Shown here in pieces: positions 17,422 through 25,532 of a stretch of DNA of 64,000 nt. Source of the stretch: JABACD01 sp047639675 (GTDB lineage Bacteria > Planctomycetota > UBA1135 > GCA-002686595); assembly GCA_047639675.1 (NCBI GenBank), contig JBLIOI010000011.1:1-64000 (forward strand), given 5' to 3'. A model generated the notes under the pieces. It ran no database searches. It saw only the letters and a list, made by a program, of their open reading frames with translations, and was not told the origin of the DNA. The position numbers and the translations under genes were made by a program. Every line of letters starts with the position of its first letter. Position 1 is the stretch's first letter.

Positions 17422-18711
17422 TCAATGACGCTTGTCTAATTTGGCGTCGTAGATTCGCTCGCCATCGATGAAAACCATGCGCACTTGCGTACGCGGGTCA
17501 GCGAGATCGCCGCTCATGACTATGATGTCGGCGTCTTTGCCCGCTTCGAGGCTTCCGACTTGATCGTCGATGCCTGCGGCGTTGGCGGGGATGATCGTAA
17601 GTCCGCGGATGTGCTCCAGATTCGAATTGTCGAACCCGTAGCGCACGCCCATCGCGGATTGAAGAAAGAGGTGCTCTTGGGGGACGATCGGCGAATCAGT
17701 GTTGAAGCCGACGCGTGTGTGCCCTTCGCGCTGGTATTCAGCTGCGACTCCCATGATCTTGCCGTCGGTATCGACAATACGATTCCAAGTGGAAATTCCG
17801 CGCGGACCAAGAATCGCGGGGACGCCTTCTTTTTCTGCGAGCGCGCCCGCGCGGTGCCCGTCAAAGGTGCCGTGGTCGATGAAGACATCGAGCCCCAACT
17901 CTTGTCGCACCATCGTGATCGTCATCAAGACAACCTGGTAGATCTGCGTGTGCGTCGAAACTTGCGCGCGCTTTTCGTAGAGCGCTTGGAAGATCTCGAG
18001 CATCGGGTTGTGGTCCGGCTTCGGTCCATTCCCCGCGCGGAAACCCTCCCAGCGCTTCGCGTAGGCGATGCCGCGGCGGAAGGTATTACGCGTATTCCAA
18101 TTCATGAAGGAGCGGCCAGGACGAATCAACCAGCGCTCCGGATTGCCCGCTTGCGCGAGCTTCAATGATCCGGGGTTACGTATTTCGTTCTTCTCGTATC
18201 CGCCCGGTCCTGTTTTGAGAAGCAGACCCTGCCCCCCCATATTCGTACCCGATCCAGGAATGAACAGCACAGAGGTCACGCCACTATCCGCTGCACGCTG
18301 TAGCAAGCGGTTGGAAGCAACCGTTGAGGCGCAAACTCGCAGTCCAGGATTTGTTAGGTAAACGCTGTCGTTGATGTCGTTCGGGAAGAACGGGTTCGGC
18401 GTCCCGACGTGCGAGTGCAAGCCAACCATACCCGGTGCGATCCAGGCATCACCGAGATCCAACACCTCGAAGCCTTCGGGAACTTCAACCTCGGCGCGCC
18501 TGCCAACAGTAAGAATCTTGCCATTCTCCATCAGGAGTACAGCGTTGTCGATGACTTGAACTCCTTCGAGTTGACACACAAGTGCCTTGCGCGAAAACAG
18601 CGCGACGCTTCCAGCATTCGACGAGACATCACCGGCCATCGCGCTCGACGTAAGAATTACGCCGACCGCGATGCCGTTTAGCACAGGTCGAATTCGCTTG
18701 GGGAACATCAT
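17422..18711 (-). CDS. Exported amidohydrolase with intact metal site (active 1)
   Basis: A 429-residue protein from the double ATG at 18711/18708; the longer reading frame upstream is a shadow inside the previous gene. The signal peptide ends near residue 26. Ligands: H99-x-H101 (MVGLHSHVG), K184 (LKLAQAGNP), H254 (STHTQIYQ), H280 (FIDHGTF) and D339 (GFNTDSP). It is the first intact member of the run and follows the double-module pseudoenzyme by 19 nt. The PGSGTNMGGQG loop is conserved in all four intact copies and probably shapes the active site. Confidence 0.88.
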   Translation of the reverse strand: MMFPKRIRPVLNGIAVGVILTSSAMAGDVSSNAGSVALFSRKALVCQLEGVQVIDNAVLLMENGKILTVGRRAEVEVPEGFEVLDLGDAWIAPGMVGLHSHVGTPNPFFPNDINDSVYLTNPGLRVCASTVASNRLLQRAADSGVTSVLFIPGSGTNMGGQGLLLKTGPGGYEKNEIRNPGSLKLAQAGNPERWLIRPGRSFMNWNTRNTFRRGIAYAKRWEGFRAGNGPKPDHNPMLEIFQALYEKRAQVSTHTQIYQVVLMTITMVRQELGLDVFIDHGTFDGHRAGALAEKEGVPAILGPRGISTWNRIVDTDGKIMGVAAEYQREGHTRVGFNTDSPIVPQEHLFLQSAMGVRYGFDNSNLEHIRGLTIIPANAAGIDDQVGSLEAGKDADIIVMSGDLADPRTQVRMVFIDGERIYDAKLDKRH

Positions 18712-18730
18712 CGAAGCTTCTCTACTAGAT

Positions 18731-21577
18731 CTAGTTGTTGAGCCGGACTTCGCGACCAGCCACCCACACACGCAGAATGCTTGTGCCGAGGTCAAGCGGA
18801 TCGCCGTCGAGCAGAAGAACATCCGCATCCATTCCTGAACGTAGGCTGCCAACACGCCCATCAATAGACATCATCGCAGCCGCGTCGCCAGTCAGCGCTC
18901 GAATCGCGCCGGTCGGGCTCATGCCGCGGCTGACCGCGAAGGCAGCCATTAGAGGCAGTTCCGCCGCACCTTCTTCCGCGTTGCTGTGAAAGGCCACGCG
19001 TATTCCGGCGTTGGCGATCTCCGCGTAGCGGTTTCGACTCTTGAGTCCCATGCGTGAGTCGCTGTAGATCACGCGATGATCGAGCAAGAGACCTTTAACT
19101 CTGCCTACTAATTCGTCGGCCACCTTCCAGGCCTCGTCAGCGCCAGAAAGTACAGGCTTGATGCCGTACTTCTCGAAAGCAGCTACGCAGGTGAGGATCT
19201 CATCCGCGCGATCAACAATGACAACAATCGAAGTGTTTCCTTCGATCGCAGAGCGCAGGGGCTCAAGCTCCAAGTTGATTCCGGGATTCTTAGGCATGCC
19301 TTTCGGCGCCTTCTTCTTCTCTTCAGTCTCCGGCTTGCGTCGCGCCGAACGTCCTGCAACCACGTACTCCTCGGAGGTTTGCTTTCCCTCGAATTCGTAT
19401 TCCGTTCCGTTGACACTCACCTTGCCGACGAGTTTCTCCTCGCCCGTTTCAGCTGAGAGAGAGATCTCCCCCATCGAGCCGCGGCCACTTAGAGTGACCA
19501 AATGCTCTTCGCGGGTTCCACTGACATTCACAAGAGAGGTGGAGAGGACGTCTGAGCGCAGAAGGCCTTCGAGGCTCGAGCCTTCCTGGGAAAGTTGAAG
19601 TCGCAAGCGCTGGGATTCGCCATTTGCATCGTCGAAGTGCGCAACCCAAACCCCGGTCACCGGCTTCGGTGCGGGCTTCTTCTTGCTCTTCTTTTTCTTC
19701 TTCTTCTCCTTCTCGTCGTCGTCGTCCTCTTCTTCAGCTTCCTCGTCGTCGTCGTCCTCTTCGTCTTCGTCTTCGTCTTCCTTGGCATCCCCCGGCTCTT
19801 CTGCCGCAGGAACCCAAGTCAACATCGCCGCGTCGTACTCGTTCCACTTATTTGTGTAGTCCGCCGCTTTGGCGAGCAGGCTCAAGACGGATTCGCCGGC
19901 ACGAAGGCGGTTTGAGTTACTCCACTGGAGGTGAATCGCAGCGGGATCGGCTACAACCATCGTGTCGAGATCGCTGCCCGCTGGCTTGTAGGCCATCGCT
20001 GGGGTTCCCGAGGAAGTCACGTTCCGGGGAGTCAGTACCACCGTGGTTACGCCCGCTTGGGCTACACGGCGATCCGCATAGTCACCGGGCTCGATGATCT
20101 GTGCCATCTTGAATTGGGTCTTCGGCGCTTTCGTCGAGCCTTCAAGTCCCAAGTGGCCAAGTGCGTCGATCATGCCAGGCATAGCGCTATCGCCACGCAC
20201 CACGGTGCATCCGATGGGGTGCGAAACGCGTCGGCCAACTTCGATGATCCGGCCGTCTTCCATGAGCAACTGCCCAGGACTGAGGACTTCGCCATTGCCC
20301 AAGTAGAGTTCCTTGACTTCAAGAACAACCGAGCCGACTTCTTCCGCTTTGTAGGCCACTTCACCGTCAACCCAAGTTGCAATAACGCCACTGGTCGGAG
20401 AGAGGGGCGAACCACTCAGAATCACGATGTCCGCATCCTTGCCACTCGACAAGCTTCCTACGCGATTTGCAACGCCAAGCACCTGTGCCGCGTTCATGGT
20501 TACAGCTGCCAAAGCATCCTCGGCTGACATTCCACCCTTGCGCGCCAAGTTGGCGTGCAAGCGCAAGTCGGTCACAGAGCCGCCGCGGGCAGGAGCAACA
20601 GCAACCACCACGCCATCTCTCGACAGATTTGAAGCAAGGTGTTGGTCGGGCCACGTACTGTCTTCGCTCTTGCCGAGGTCGGTGGGGCGTATATTTGGAC
20701 GGAGGCTCGAATAGACAACCACCGGGAACTTCTTGGATGCGATCCAGGCTCCCATATTGCTCGCTTGACCGGCACCGTCGAGAACCAACGGCAGTCCATT
20801 CTCGCTGCAGAATTCCACCAAAGCTCGGATCTCTCCGGGCGCTTCAGCTGTCATGCGCCAGGGGGTTTTGGCAGCGATCAGTTCGGCAAGTTCGGTGCCC
20901 GCGTAGGGACCGTATTCTTCGCTGTCCTCGGGGTTTCCTGCGAGGGCCAGCAACTCGCGCAATGCGACGATCGCGCCCATAGTTGTGCGCGGAAGTTGAG
21001 ATCTCTCGACCCCCATTCCAACATCAACCGTCGCAGGCACCGGCGGCTGCCAGTAGCCGCGTGTGCGGCGTGCGTCAGCGCTGATCGATCCGTGCACTGA
21101 AGCGGACTCGGACAAGATTCGCTTGCCGCCAGCCTCGCCGCCCAATTTGACGACGGCACCATGACCACCGATCAATCGATTCCTCGCGGGGGCGAGATAG
21201 ACAGTAGTCACGCCACTCGATAGGACAGTCTTGTAGTTGCCCCATGTGTCGAACTCTTCAATGGCAGACAACCCCGGCTCCGCAGTGCGGTCCGAGGCCG
21301 AGGTTCCGCCAAATGTGCTGTCGACCGCAACGAGTCCTGGGATGATCACAGCATCCGGGCCGTAGTCGACTACGCGTGCACCCGGGGGAATCTCAAAGTT
21401 GCTTTCGCCAACACCGATGATCTTGCCGCCTTGCACCAACACGGTGCCGCCGCCTGCGATCACTCGGCCGCCTTCAACAACGTGAATTGTTCCAGCTTGA
21501 ATCGCTACTAAGTCGCCGCCCGCCGGAACAGGCGGGGTAGCGATAGCGAAGGAGAGTAGAAGTGCAGAGAACATCAC
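18731..21577 (-). CDS. Exported double amidohydrolase-fold pseudoenzyme
   Basis: A 948-residue protein with two tandem modules, about 20-410 and 415-945. Neither keeps HxH: the positions are D86/T88 in IPGLVAVDSTFGG and L473/H475 in MPGMIDALGHLG. Both retain the C-terminal landmark (GSLSSGKDADIVIL and GSLRSGMDADVLLL). Module two is interrupted by a run of Asp/Glu then Lys (598-638) and a beta-rich domain at about 641-745 that resembles small lipocalin-like inserts. The start is GTG at 21577 or the adjacent ATG at 21574, directly after the previous TAA. It looks like a scaffold subunit. Confidence 0.85.
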   Translation of the reverse strand: MMFSALLLSFAIATPPVPAGGDLVAIQAGTIHVVEGGRVIAGGGTVLVQGGKIIGVGESNFEIPPGARVVDYGPDAVIIPGLVAVDSTFGGTSASDRTAEPGLSAIEEFDTWGNYKTVLSSGVTTVYLAPARNRLIGGHGAVVKLGGEAGGKRILSESASVHGSISADARRTRGYWQPPVPATVDVGMGVERSQLPRTTMGAIVALRELLALAGNPEDSEEYGPYAGTELAELIAAKTPWRMTAEAPGEIRALVEFCSENGLPLVLDGAGQASNMGAWIASKKFPVVVYSSLRPNIRPTDLGKSEDSTWPDQHLASNLSRDGVVVAVAPARGGSVTDLRLHANLARKGGMSAEDALAAVTMNAAQVLGVANRVGSLSSGKDADIVILSGSPLSPTSGVIATWVDGEVAYKAEEVGSVVLEVKELYLGNGEVLSPGQLLMEDGRIIEVGRRVSHPIGCTVVRGDSAMPGMIDALGHLGLEGSTKAPKTQFKMAQIIEPGDYADRRVAQAGVTTVVLTPRNVTSSGTPAMAYKPAGSDLDTMVVADPAAIHLQWSNSNRLRAGESVLSLLAKAADYTNKWNEYDAAMLTWVPAAEEPGDAKEDEDEDEEDDDDEEAEEEDDDDEKEKKKKKKSKKKPAPKPVTGVWVAHFDDANGESQRLRLQLSQEGSSLEGLLRSDVLSTSLVNVSGTREEHLVTLSGRGSMGEISLSAETGEEKLVGKVSVNGTEYEFEGKQTSEEYVVAGRSARRKPETEEKKKAPKGMPKNPGINLELEPLRSAIEGNTSIVVIVDRADEILTCVAAFEKYGIKPVLSGADEAWKVADELVGRVKGLLLDHRVIYSDSRMGLKSRNRYAEIANAGIRVAFHSNAEEGAAELPLMAAFAVSRGMSPTGAIRALTGDAAAMMSIDGRVGSLRSGMDADVLLLDGDPLDLGTSILRVWVAGREVRLNN

Positions 21578-23146
21578 TTAGTTGTCCTCGCCGTCGTCGT
21601 GACCTTCATGACCATCACCATCGTGATCATGGTCCTCGTGGTCTTCGTGACCGTCACCATCATCCTCGTGGTTTTCCTCTTCCTCGTTCTCACCGGCATC
21701 GAGTTCCTCCTTCACTTCTTCGATAGGATCGTCGTGCTTGTGAACTTCTGTAGGCTCGACTTCGGGAGCTGTGTTTTCCGGCTGTGATCCAGTCGTCAGG
21801 TGACGAATGCGAATGTCGGTGCTCCGGTCGTAGGCTTGGTTGCCTTCGATCACAACGAATTCAACATTGGAAGTCACGCTGAGCGGGTCACCGGAGAAAA
21901 TAACAACGTTGCCGTCGCTACCGGTCGCCAAGGATCCGACGCGCTTTTCAAGGCCGAGAATCGTTGCCGGAGTCGTAGTGACTGCCGCCAAAGCTTGCAC
22001 ACGCGTCATGCCATGGCCGACGCACAAGGCTGCCTGATACCAGAGCGACTGAGCCGACGAACCAGCGGAGCGCAGAGCAAAACGAATGCCCTTATCCTGG
22101 AACACAGTAGGCAGGAACGTCTCGGTCTCGACACCTGTAATCGGATCGCGTTCGACGTGAACCAAGCTCGAGGGCAGAATTACGGGAAGGTTATGCTCCT
22201 TAATAAGGTCAGCAGCTTTCCAGCAAGCCGTGTCAAGAGAGAGCACGGTGCGGTTCAAGAAACCGTTGACGCGCGCAATCTTGATTGCAGTGTGAACATC
22301 GCCGGGCGTTGAGCAGTAGAAATAGACAGCAGTTTTGCCTTCAACGATGCCGAGCAAGGGGGCCTGTTTCTCGTCAATTTCCCAGCGCGGGATCATGTCG
22401 AGGTTCTCGACGGTCCAAGTGCCGCCACCCATCGGGCGTCCTTTTTTGGTTTCTTCGTCCGCCTCGCGTCCCTGATAGAGAGCTTCGCGAGTTGAGTAAT
22501 CGGAGCCATCTTTCTTCTCTTGAACGACACCCTCCAAGTAGCTGCGCAGATCGCTGAACGCTCGGCGCAAGGCCAAAACTTGCGTTGCACGTGACTTGCC
22601 TTGCTTGGGAATCGCCGACATCGCGATACCGGAGTTGGGCTTGACCGTCATGGCCTCGACCGTCATTCCTGTCGGCTTCACGACGTAGCCCATGCCACCG
22701 ATCACGCAACCGCTGCCCTGCTGAACATTGATTGTCGTGACGCCCGCCCGCAACGAGTCCTCAAAGAAGAAGCTGACTGGGTCGAGCGAGTCCTTGACGT
22801 TCAAGAAGGCTGCGACGTCGATATTCTCGTTGGCACGATCCATGCCTGAGTTCGAAAGCGCCTCCACAAAGCCGGGGAAGGCAACCGAGTGCGGGTACTC
22901 CTTCACTTCCGCGTTCCACGGATATTTGATGTCCTTACCAACAGCGGTTACGCGGCCATTTTCGATCACGATCGTGCCGTTCTCTATGGCATCGCCTGCA
23001 AGGGTGATCACTTTGCCTGCCTTGATAACGATGTTGCCATCATCATTGCCGCCAGGTGTAGCGAAGAGAGAAGAGGTCAGCGCGGTTACTGCCAAACAAG
23101 TAGCAGCAGCAGTCTGGGCCAGGGTTCGAAGTTGTTGATTCTGCAT
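21578..23146 (-). CDS. Exported amidohydrolase-fold pseudoenzyme with His/Asp-rich tail
   Basis: A 522-residue protein with a signal peptide (residues 1-30). The HxH positions are L97 and N99 (FPGFVEALSNSG). The strand 5, 6 and 8 ligands are replaced too (YFYCSTPGD, LSLDTACW, FALRSAGSS). Residues 454-522 form an acidic tail that includes LDAGENEE and ends in repeats of His, Asp and Gly that could bind metal. LDAGENEE recurs in the tail of the gene at 10709. The stop abuts the start of the double-module gene. Confidence 0.85.
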   Translation of the reverse strand: MQNQQLRTLAQTAAATCLAVTALTSSLFATPGGNDDGNIVIKAGKVITLAGDAIENGTIVIENGRVTAVGKDIKYPWNAEVKEYPHSVAFPGFVEALSNSGMDRANENIDVAAFLNVKDSLDPVSFFFEDSLRAGVTTINVQQGSGCVIGGMGYVVKPTGMTVEAMTVKPNSGIAMSAIPKQGKSRATQVLALRRAFSDLRSYLEGVVQEKKDGSDYSTREALYQGREADEETKKGRPMGGGTWTVENLDMIPRWEIDEKQAPLLGIVEGKTAVYFYCSTPGDVHTAIKIARVNGFLNRTVLSLDTACWKAADLIKEHNLPVILPSSLVHVERDPITGVETETFLPTVFQDKGIRFALRSAGSSAQSLWYQAALCVGHGMTRVQALAAVTTTPATILGLEKRVGSLATGSDGNVVIFSGDPLSVTSNVEFVVIEGNQAYDRSTDIRIRHLTTGSQPENTAPEVEPTEVHKHDDPIEEVKEELDAGENEEEENHEDDGDGHEDHEDHDHDGDGHEGHDDGEDN

Positions 23147-23188
23147 CGAAGTGTTTCGTTTGTGATTGTCCTGATTACCAGACGTAGG

Positions 23189-24409
23189 TTAGCGCGGGTC
23201 CTTGACCAAATCGCCGTTCAGTACGACGCCGACAACTCGTGAGCTGAGTTCGAAGGGAGTGCCATTCCAAAGGGCGAGGTCGGCATCCTTTCCAACCTCG
23301 ATACTGCCTACACGATCTGCAATGCCGATCATGCGGGCCGGATTGATCGATACAGCAGCAAGCGCTGCATCGAAAGAGAGTCCACCGCGGCGTGCAAAGG
23401 CAGCTTGATGCTCCAAGTGCGCGCCGACGGATTGAGCGTTGTGACTGGAGAGCGCGATCAGAACGCCGGCAGCGTCCAACTTCATCGCGCAGTCATTGGC
23501 ATAGAAAGCGCCGTCCGTCGTTCGACCGCTCGCAGAGAAGGGCGGCAAGACAACAGAGGTTTTGGTGCGCACCAAGAAATCGATCTCGCGCCAAGACTCA
23601 GCGCCAGCGTCGATGATCAGGCGCATGTCAGCCTTGCCTTCTCCGGCCATCTCTTCTTTCAAGAAGACTGCGGTTCGAATGTCTTGGGTGGCCCAGGCCT
23701 GCACGAAGACCGGCAAATCGCCATCCAAAGCTCGCAGCAATTCGGGCAAGCCCTCGAAAGCGCGGTCCTCTTTACCTTCAGCTTGAAGCGCGTCGTACAT
23801 CGCCTTTCGCCAAGCCCACTCAACCCCCATCCGAGTCGTAGGCCGACGCGAGAAGAAGTCTGTCGGGCGACCGTAGGCCGGGTGGTTTCCGCTGCTCGGC
23901 ATTGAACCGAAAGCGCCACGCAGGGCAACGTCGGCTTTGACCGTTCTGGCTGCAACAGAGTTCGTGCCGCCCGTTTTGAGCGCGATCGACAGTCCGCCGA
24001 TGCAGTTCCTGTCGTTCGGGTTGACGACCACAGTTGTCACTCCATGCCGCAACTGGCGATCCCAGTCTTGGCGAAAGAGATCGATGCTGTCAGCAACGCG
24101 GATGTTTGGAGTGACTTCGTTCGTCTCTTCGACGGACCCAATGCCCGTAATGTGCGCGCTGAGGTCGACCATTCCCGGCGTAATTGCCGCAACATGCATG
24201 TCGCCATCGCCAGGGATTACGTCAGGGGTGATCGCAACGATCTTTCCGCCAGACATCGCCACCATGGCGTTCTTGAAGGTGGTCCCGTCACCGCTGTAGA
24301 CCATGTCGGCGAAGACAGTGATGTCGGCCGGTCCAGTGGTCGGGGCAGGATTACCTCCGGCAGAGATACCGAGTAGCGTTGAGCAGATTACTTGTGATAG
24401 AAGAATCAT
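23189..24409 (-). CDS. Exported amidohydrolase-fold protein with half of the HxH motif
   Basis: A 406-residue protein from the ATG at 24409, which overlaps the upstream stop as ATGA. The short signal peptide is MILLSQVICSTLLGISAGG. The HxH motif is S84-x-H86 (TPGMVDLSAHITG), so one ligand remains. Strand 5 and 6 sites read VQAWATQDI and IIDAGAESW, and no His is kept there. The end carries GSIEVGKDADLALW. Hydrolysis is unlikely. A 42-nt gap follows before the next gene, the longest in the run. Confidence 0.82.
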   Translation of the reverse strand: MILLSQVICSTLLGISAGGNPAPTTGPADITVFADMVYSGDGTTFKNAMVAMSGGKIVAITPDVIPGDGDMHVAAITPGMVDLSAHITGIGSVEETNEVTPNIRVADSIDLFRQDWDRQLRHGVTTVVVNPNDRNCIGGLSIALKTGGTNSVAARTVKADVALRGAFGSMPSSGNHPAYGRPTDFFSRRPTTRMGVEWAWRKAMYDALQAEGKEDRAFEGLPELLRALDGDLPVFVQAWATQDIRTAVFLKEEMAGEGKADMRLIIDAGAESWREIDFLVRTKTSVVLPPFSASGRTTDGAFYANDCAMKLDAAGVLIALSSHNAQSVGAHLEHQAAFARRGGLSFDAALAAVSINPARMIGIADRVGSIEVGKDADLALWNGTPFELSSRVVGVVLNGDLVKDPR

Positions 24410-25524
24410 CGAGCGCCTCCATAGACGAGTTTGCCATCGATGTAAACCGCTTCGACTGAAGCGGTCAGTGATGTGGGGTCTGCACTCCAAAGAACAAGGT
24501 CAGCGTCAAGCCCGCGAGCCACGCGACCAATTCGTCCGGACACACCTGCAATCGCCGCAGCGTCGCCGGTCAAGGCCTTGCGAGCGGCGTCGGGACTGAG
24601 TCCTCCTCGTACACAAAGGGCGGCGCCGAAACGCAAGCTCTCCGGGTGGCGGCTAGGTGCATCGAGACCAAAGCCGACTCGTACGCCAGCCTTGGCAAGC
24701 GCTACTACTGAACGGACTCCGCGAGCGCCTTCGCCCACGTCAAAAGGGCTGCAAATGACGTCGAGCCCCGATTCTTTCACTTCACTGGCGACGTCCTCGG
24801 CCCAGTAGGAACCGTAGAGCGAGCCGGTCAAGCTAAACTCTTTTGCAAAGCTGGCTGCCCGCAAGATCTCTGAGCGGGTGCCGACCTTCATCAGAACAGG
24901 AACCGAACCGCCCACCGCACGAGCGATAGGGCCTTCGGGCTCCTTGAACAACCGCCGCAGTTCACCCAGCGCTCCGGCGTAGCTGGTCGGGAACTTGTTC
25001 GAGTTGAGCGCCTCGCTGGACATACCGAGCATCAGTTGCGCAGTCGGCTTGACCACTCGACCACCGTGAGTCTTCACCACTGCTGTGTAACCACCGACCA
25101 AGTTCTCGGCGGAGGGCGCGAGAACGATTGCGGTGATGCCCGATGCTATAGCCCGCTTGAAATCGCCGTGTTGCGCATCTAGAGCGAAGCGCGCCTCGGC
25201 GTTGGGCATAACAGTTCGAGTTGAATCGTTCAGCTCAGCTCCTGCTCCTTCATTTGAGTGAAGGGCAATCAAGCCTGCCGAAATTATGCCTTCATGAGCA
25301 ATGACTGAAGCGCCTTCGGGCACCTTGACGTCGCTGCCCACCTGAATGATGACACCGTCCTTGACCAGGATAGTTCCCTTCTCGATCGACGTTCCGTCTC
25401 CGCGATAAATAGTATCTGCAGTGAACGCGATCGTTCGCTCGGTGAGTACGGGCGGCGGCGTTTCAGCGTCCCCCGTGAATGTCGCAGCGAGTGCGGCGAC
25501 GAGTAATCCGTTTAGCATGATCAT
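24406..25524 (-). CDS. Exported amidohydrolase-fold protein with partial metal site
   Basis: A 372-residue protein. The signal peptide is MIMLNGLLVAALAATFTGDA. The HxH motif is H89-x-N91 (SAGLIALHSNEG). Strand 8 keeps D288 (GFGLDAP), but the strand 5 and 6 His are absent (LMKVGTRSE, GSLYGSYW). It is the least decayed of the degenerate group and could in principle hold a single metal, though not in the standard way. It starts 8 nt after the stop of the first gene of the run. Confidence 0.82.
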   Translation of the reverse strand: MIMLNGLLVAALAATFTGDAETPPPVLTERTIAFTADTIYRGDGTSIEKGTILVKDGVIIQVGSDVKVPEGASVIAHEGIISAGLIALHSNEGAGAELNDSTRTVMPNAEARFALDAQHGDFKRAIASGITAIVLAPSAENLVGGYTAVVKTHGGRVVKPTAQLMLGMSSEALNSNKFPTSYAGALGELRRLFKEPEGPIARAVGGSVPVLMKVGTRSEILRAASFAKEFSLTGSLYGSYWAEDVASEVKESGLDVICSPFDVGEGARGVRSVVALAKAGVRVGFGLDAPSRHPESLRFGAALCVRGGLSPDAARKALTGDAAAIAGVSGRIGRVARGLDADLVLWSADPTSLTASVEAVYIDGKLVYGGAR

Positions 25525-25532
25525 TCTGGGGG

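Noticed and set aside
17485..18168. Long plus-strand ORF opposite an amidohydrolase gene
   Set aside because: It mirrors the codon pattern of the minus-strand gene and has no motif; the same holds for 1734-2306, 20467-20982 and 23405-23905.
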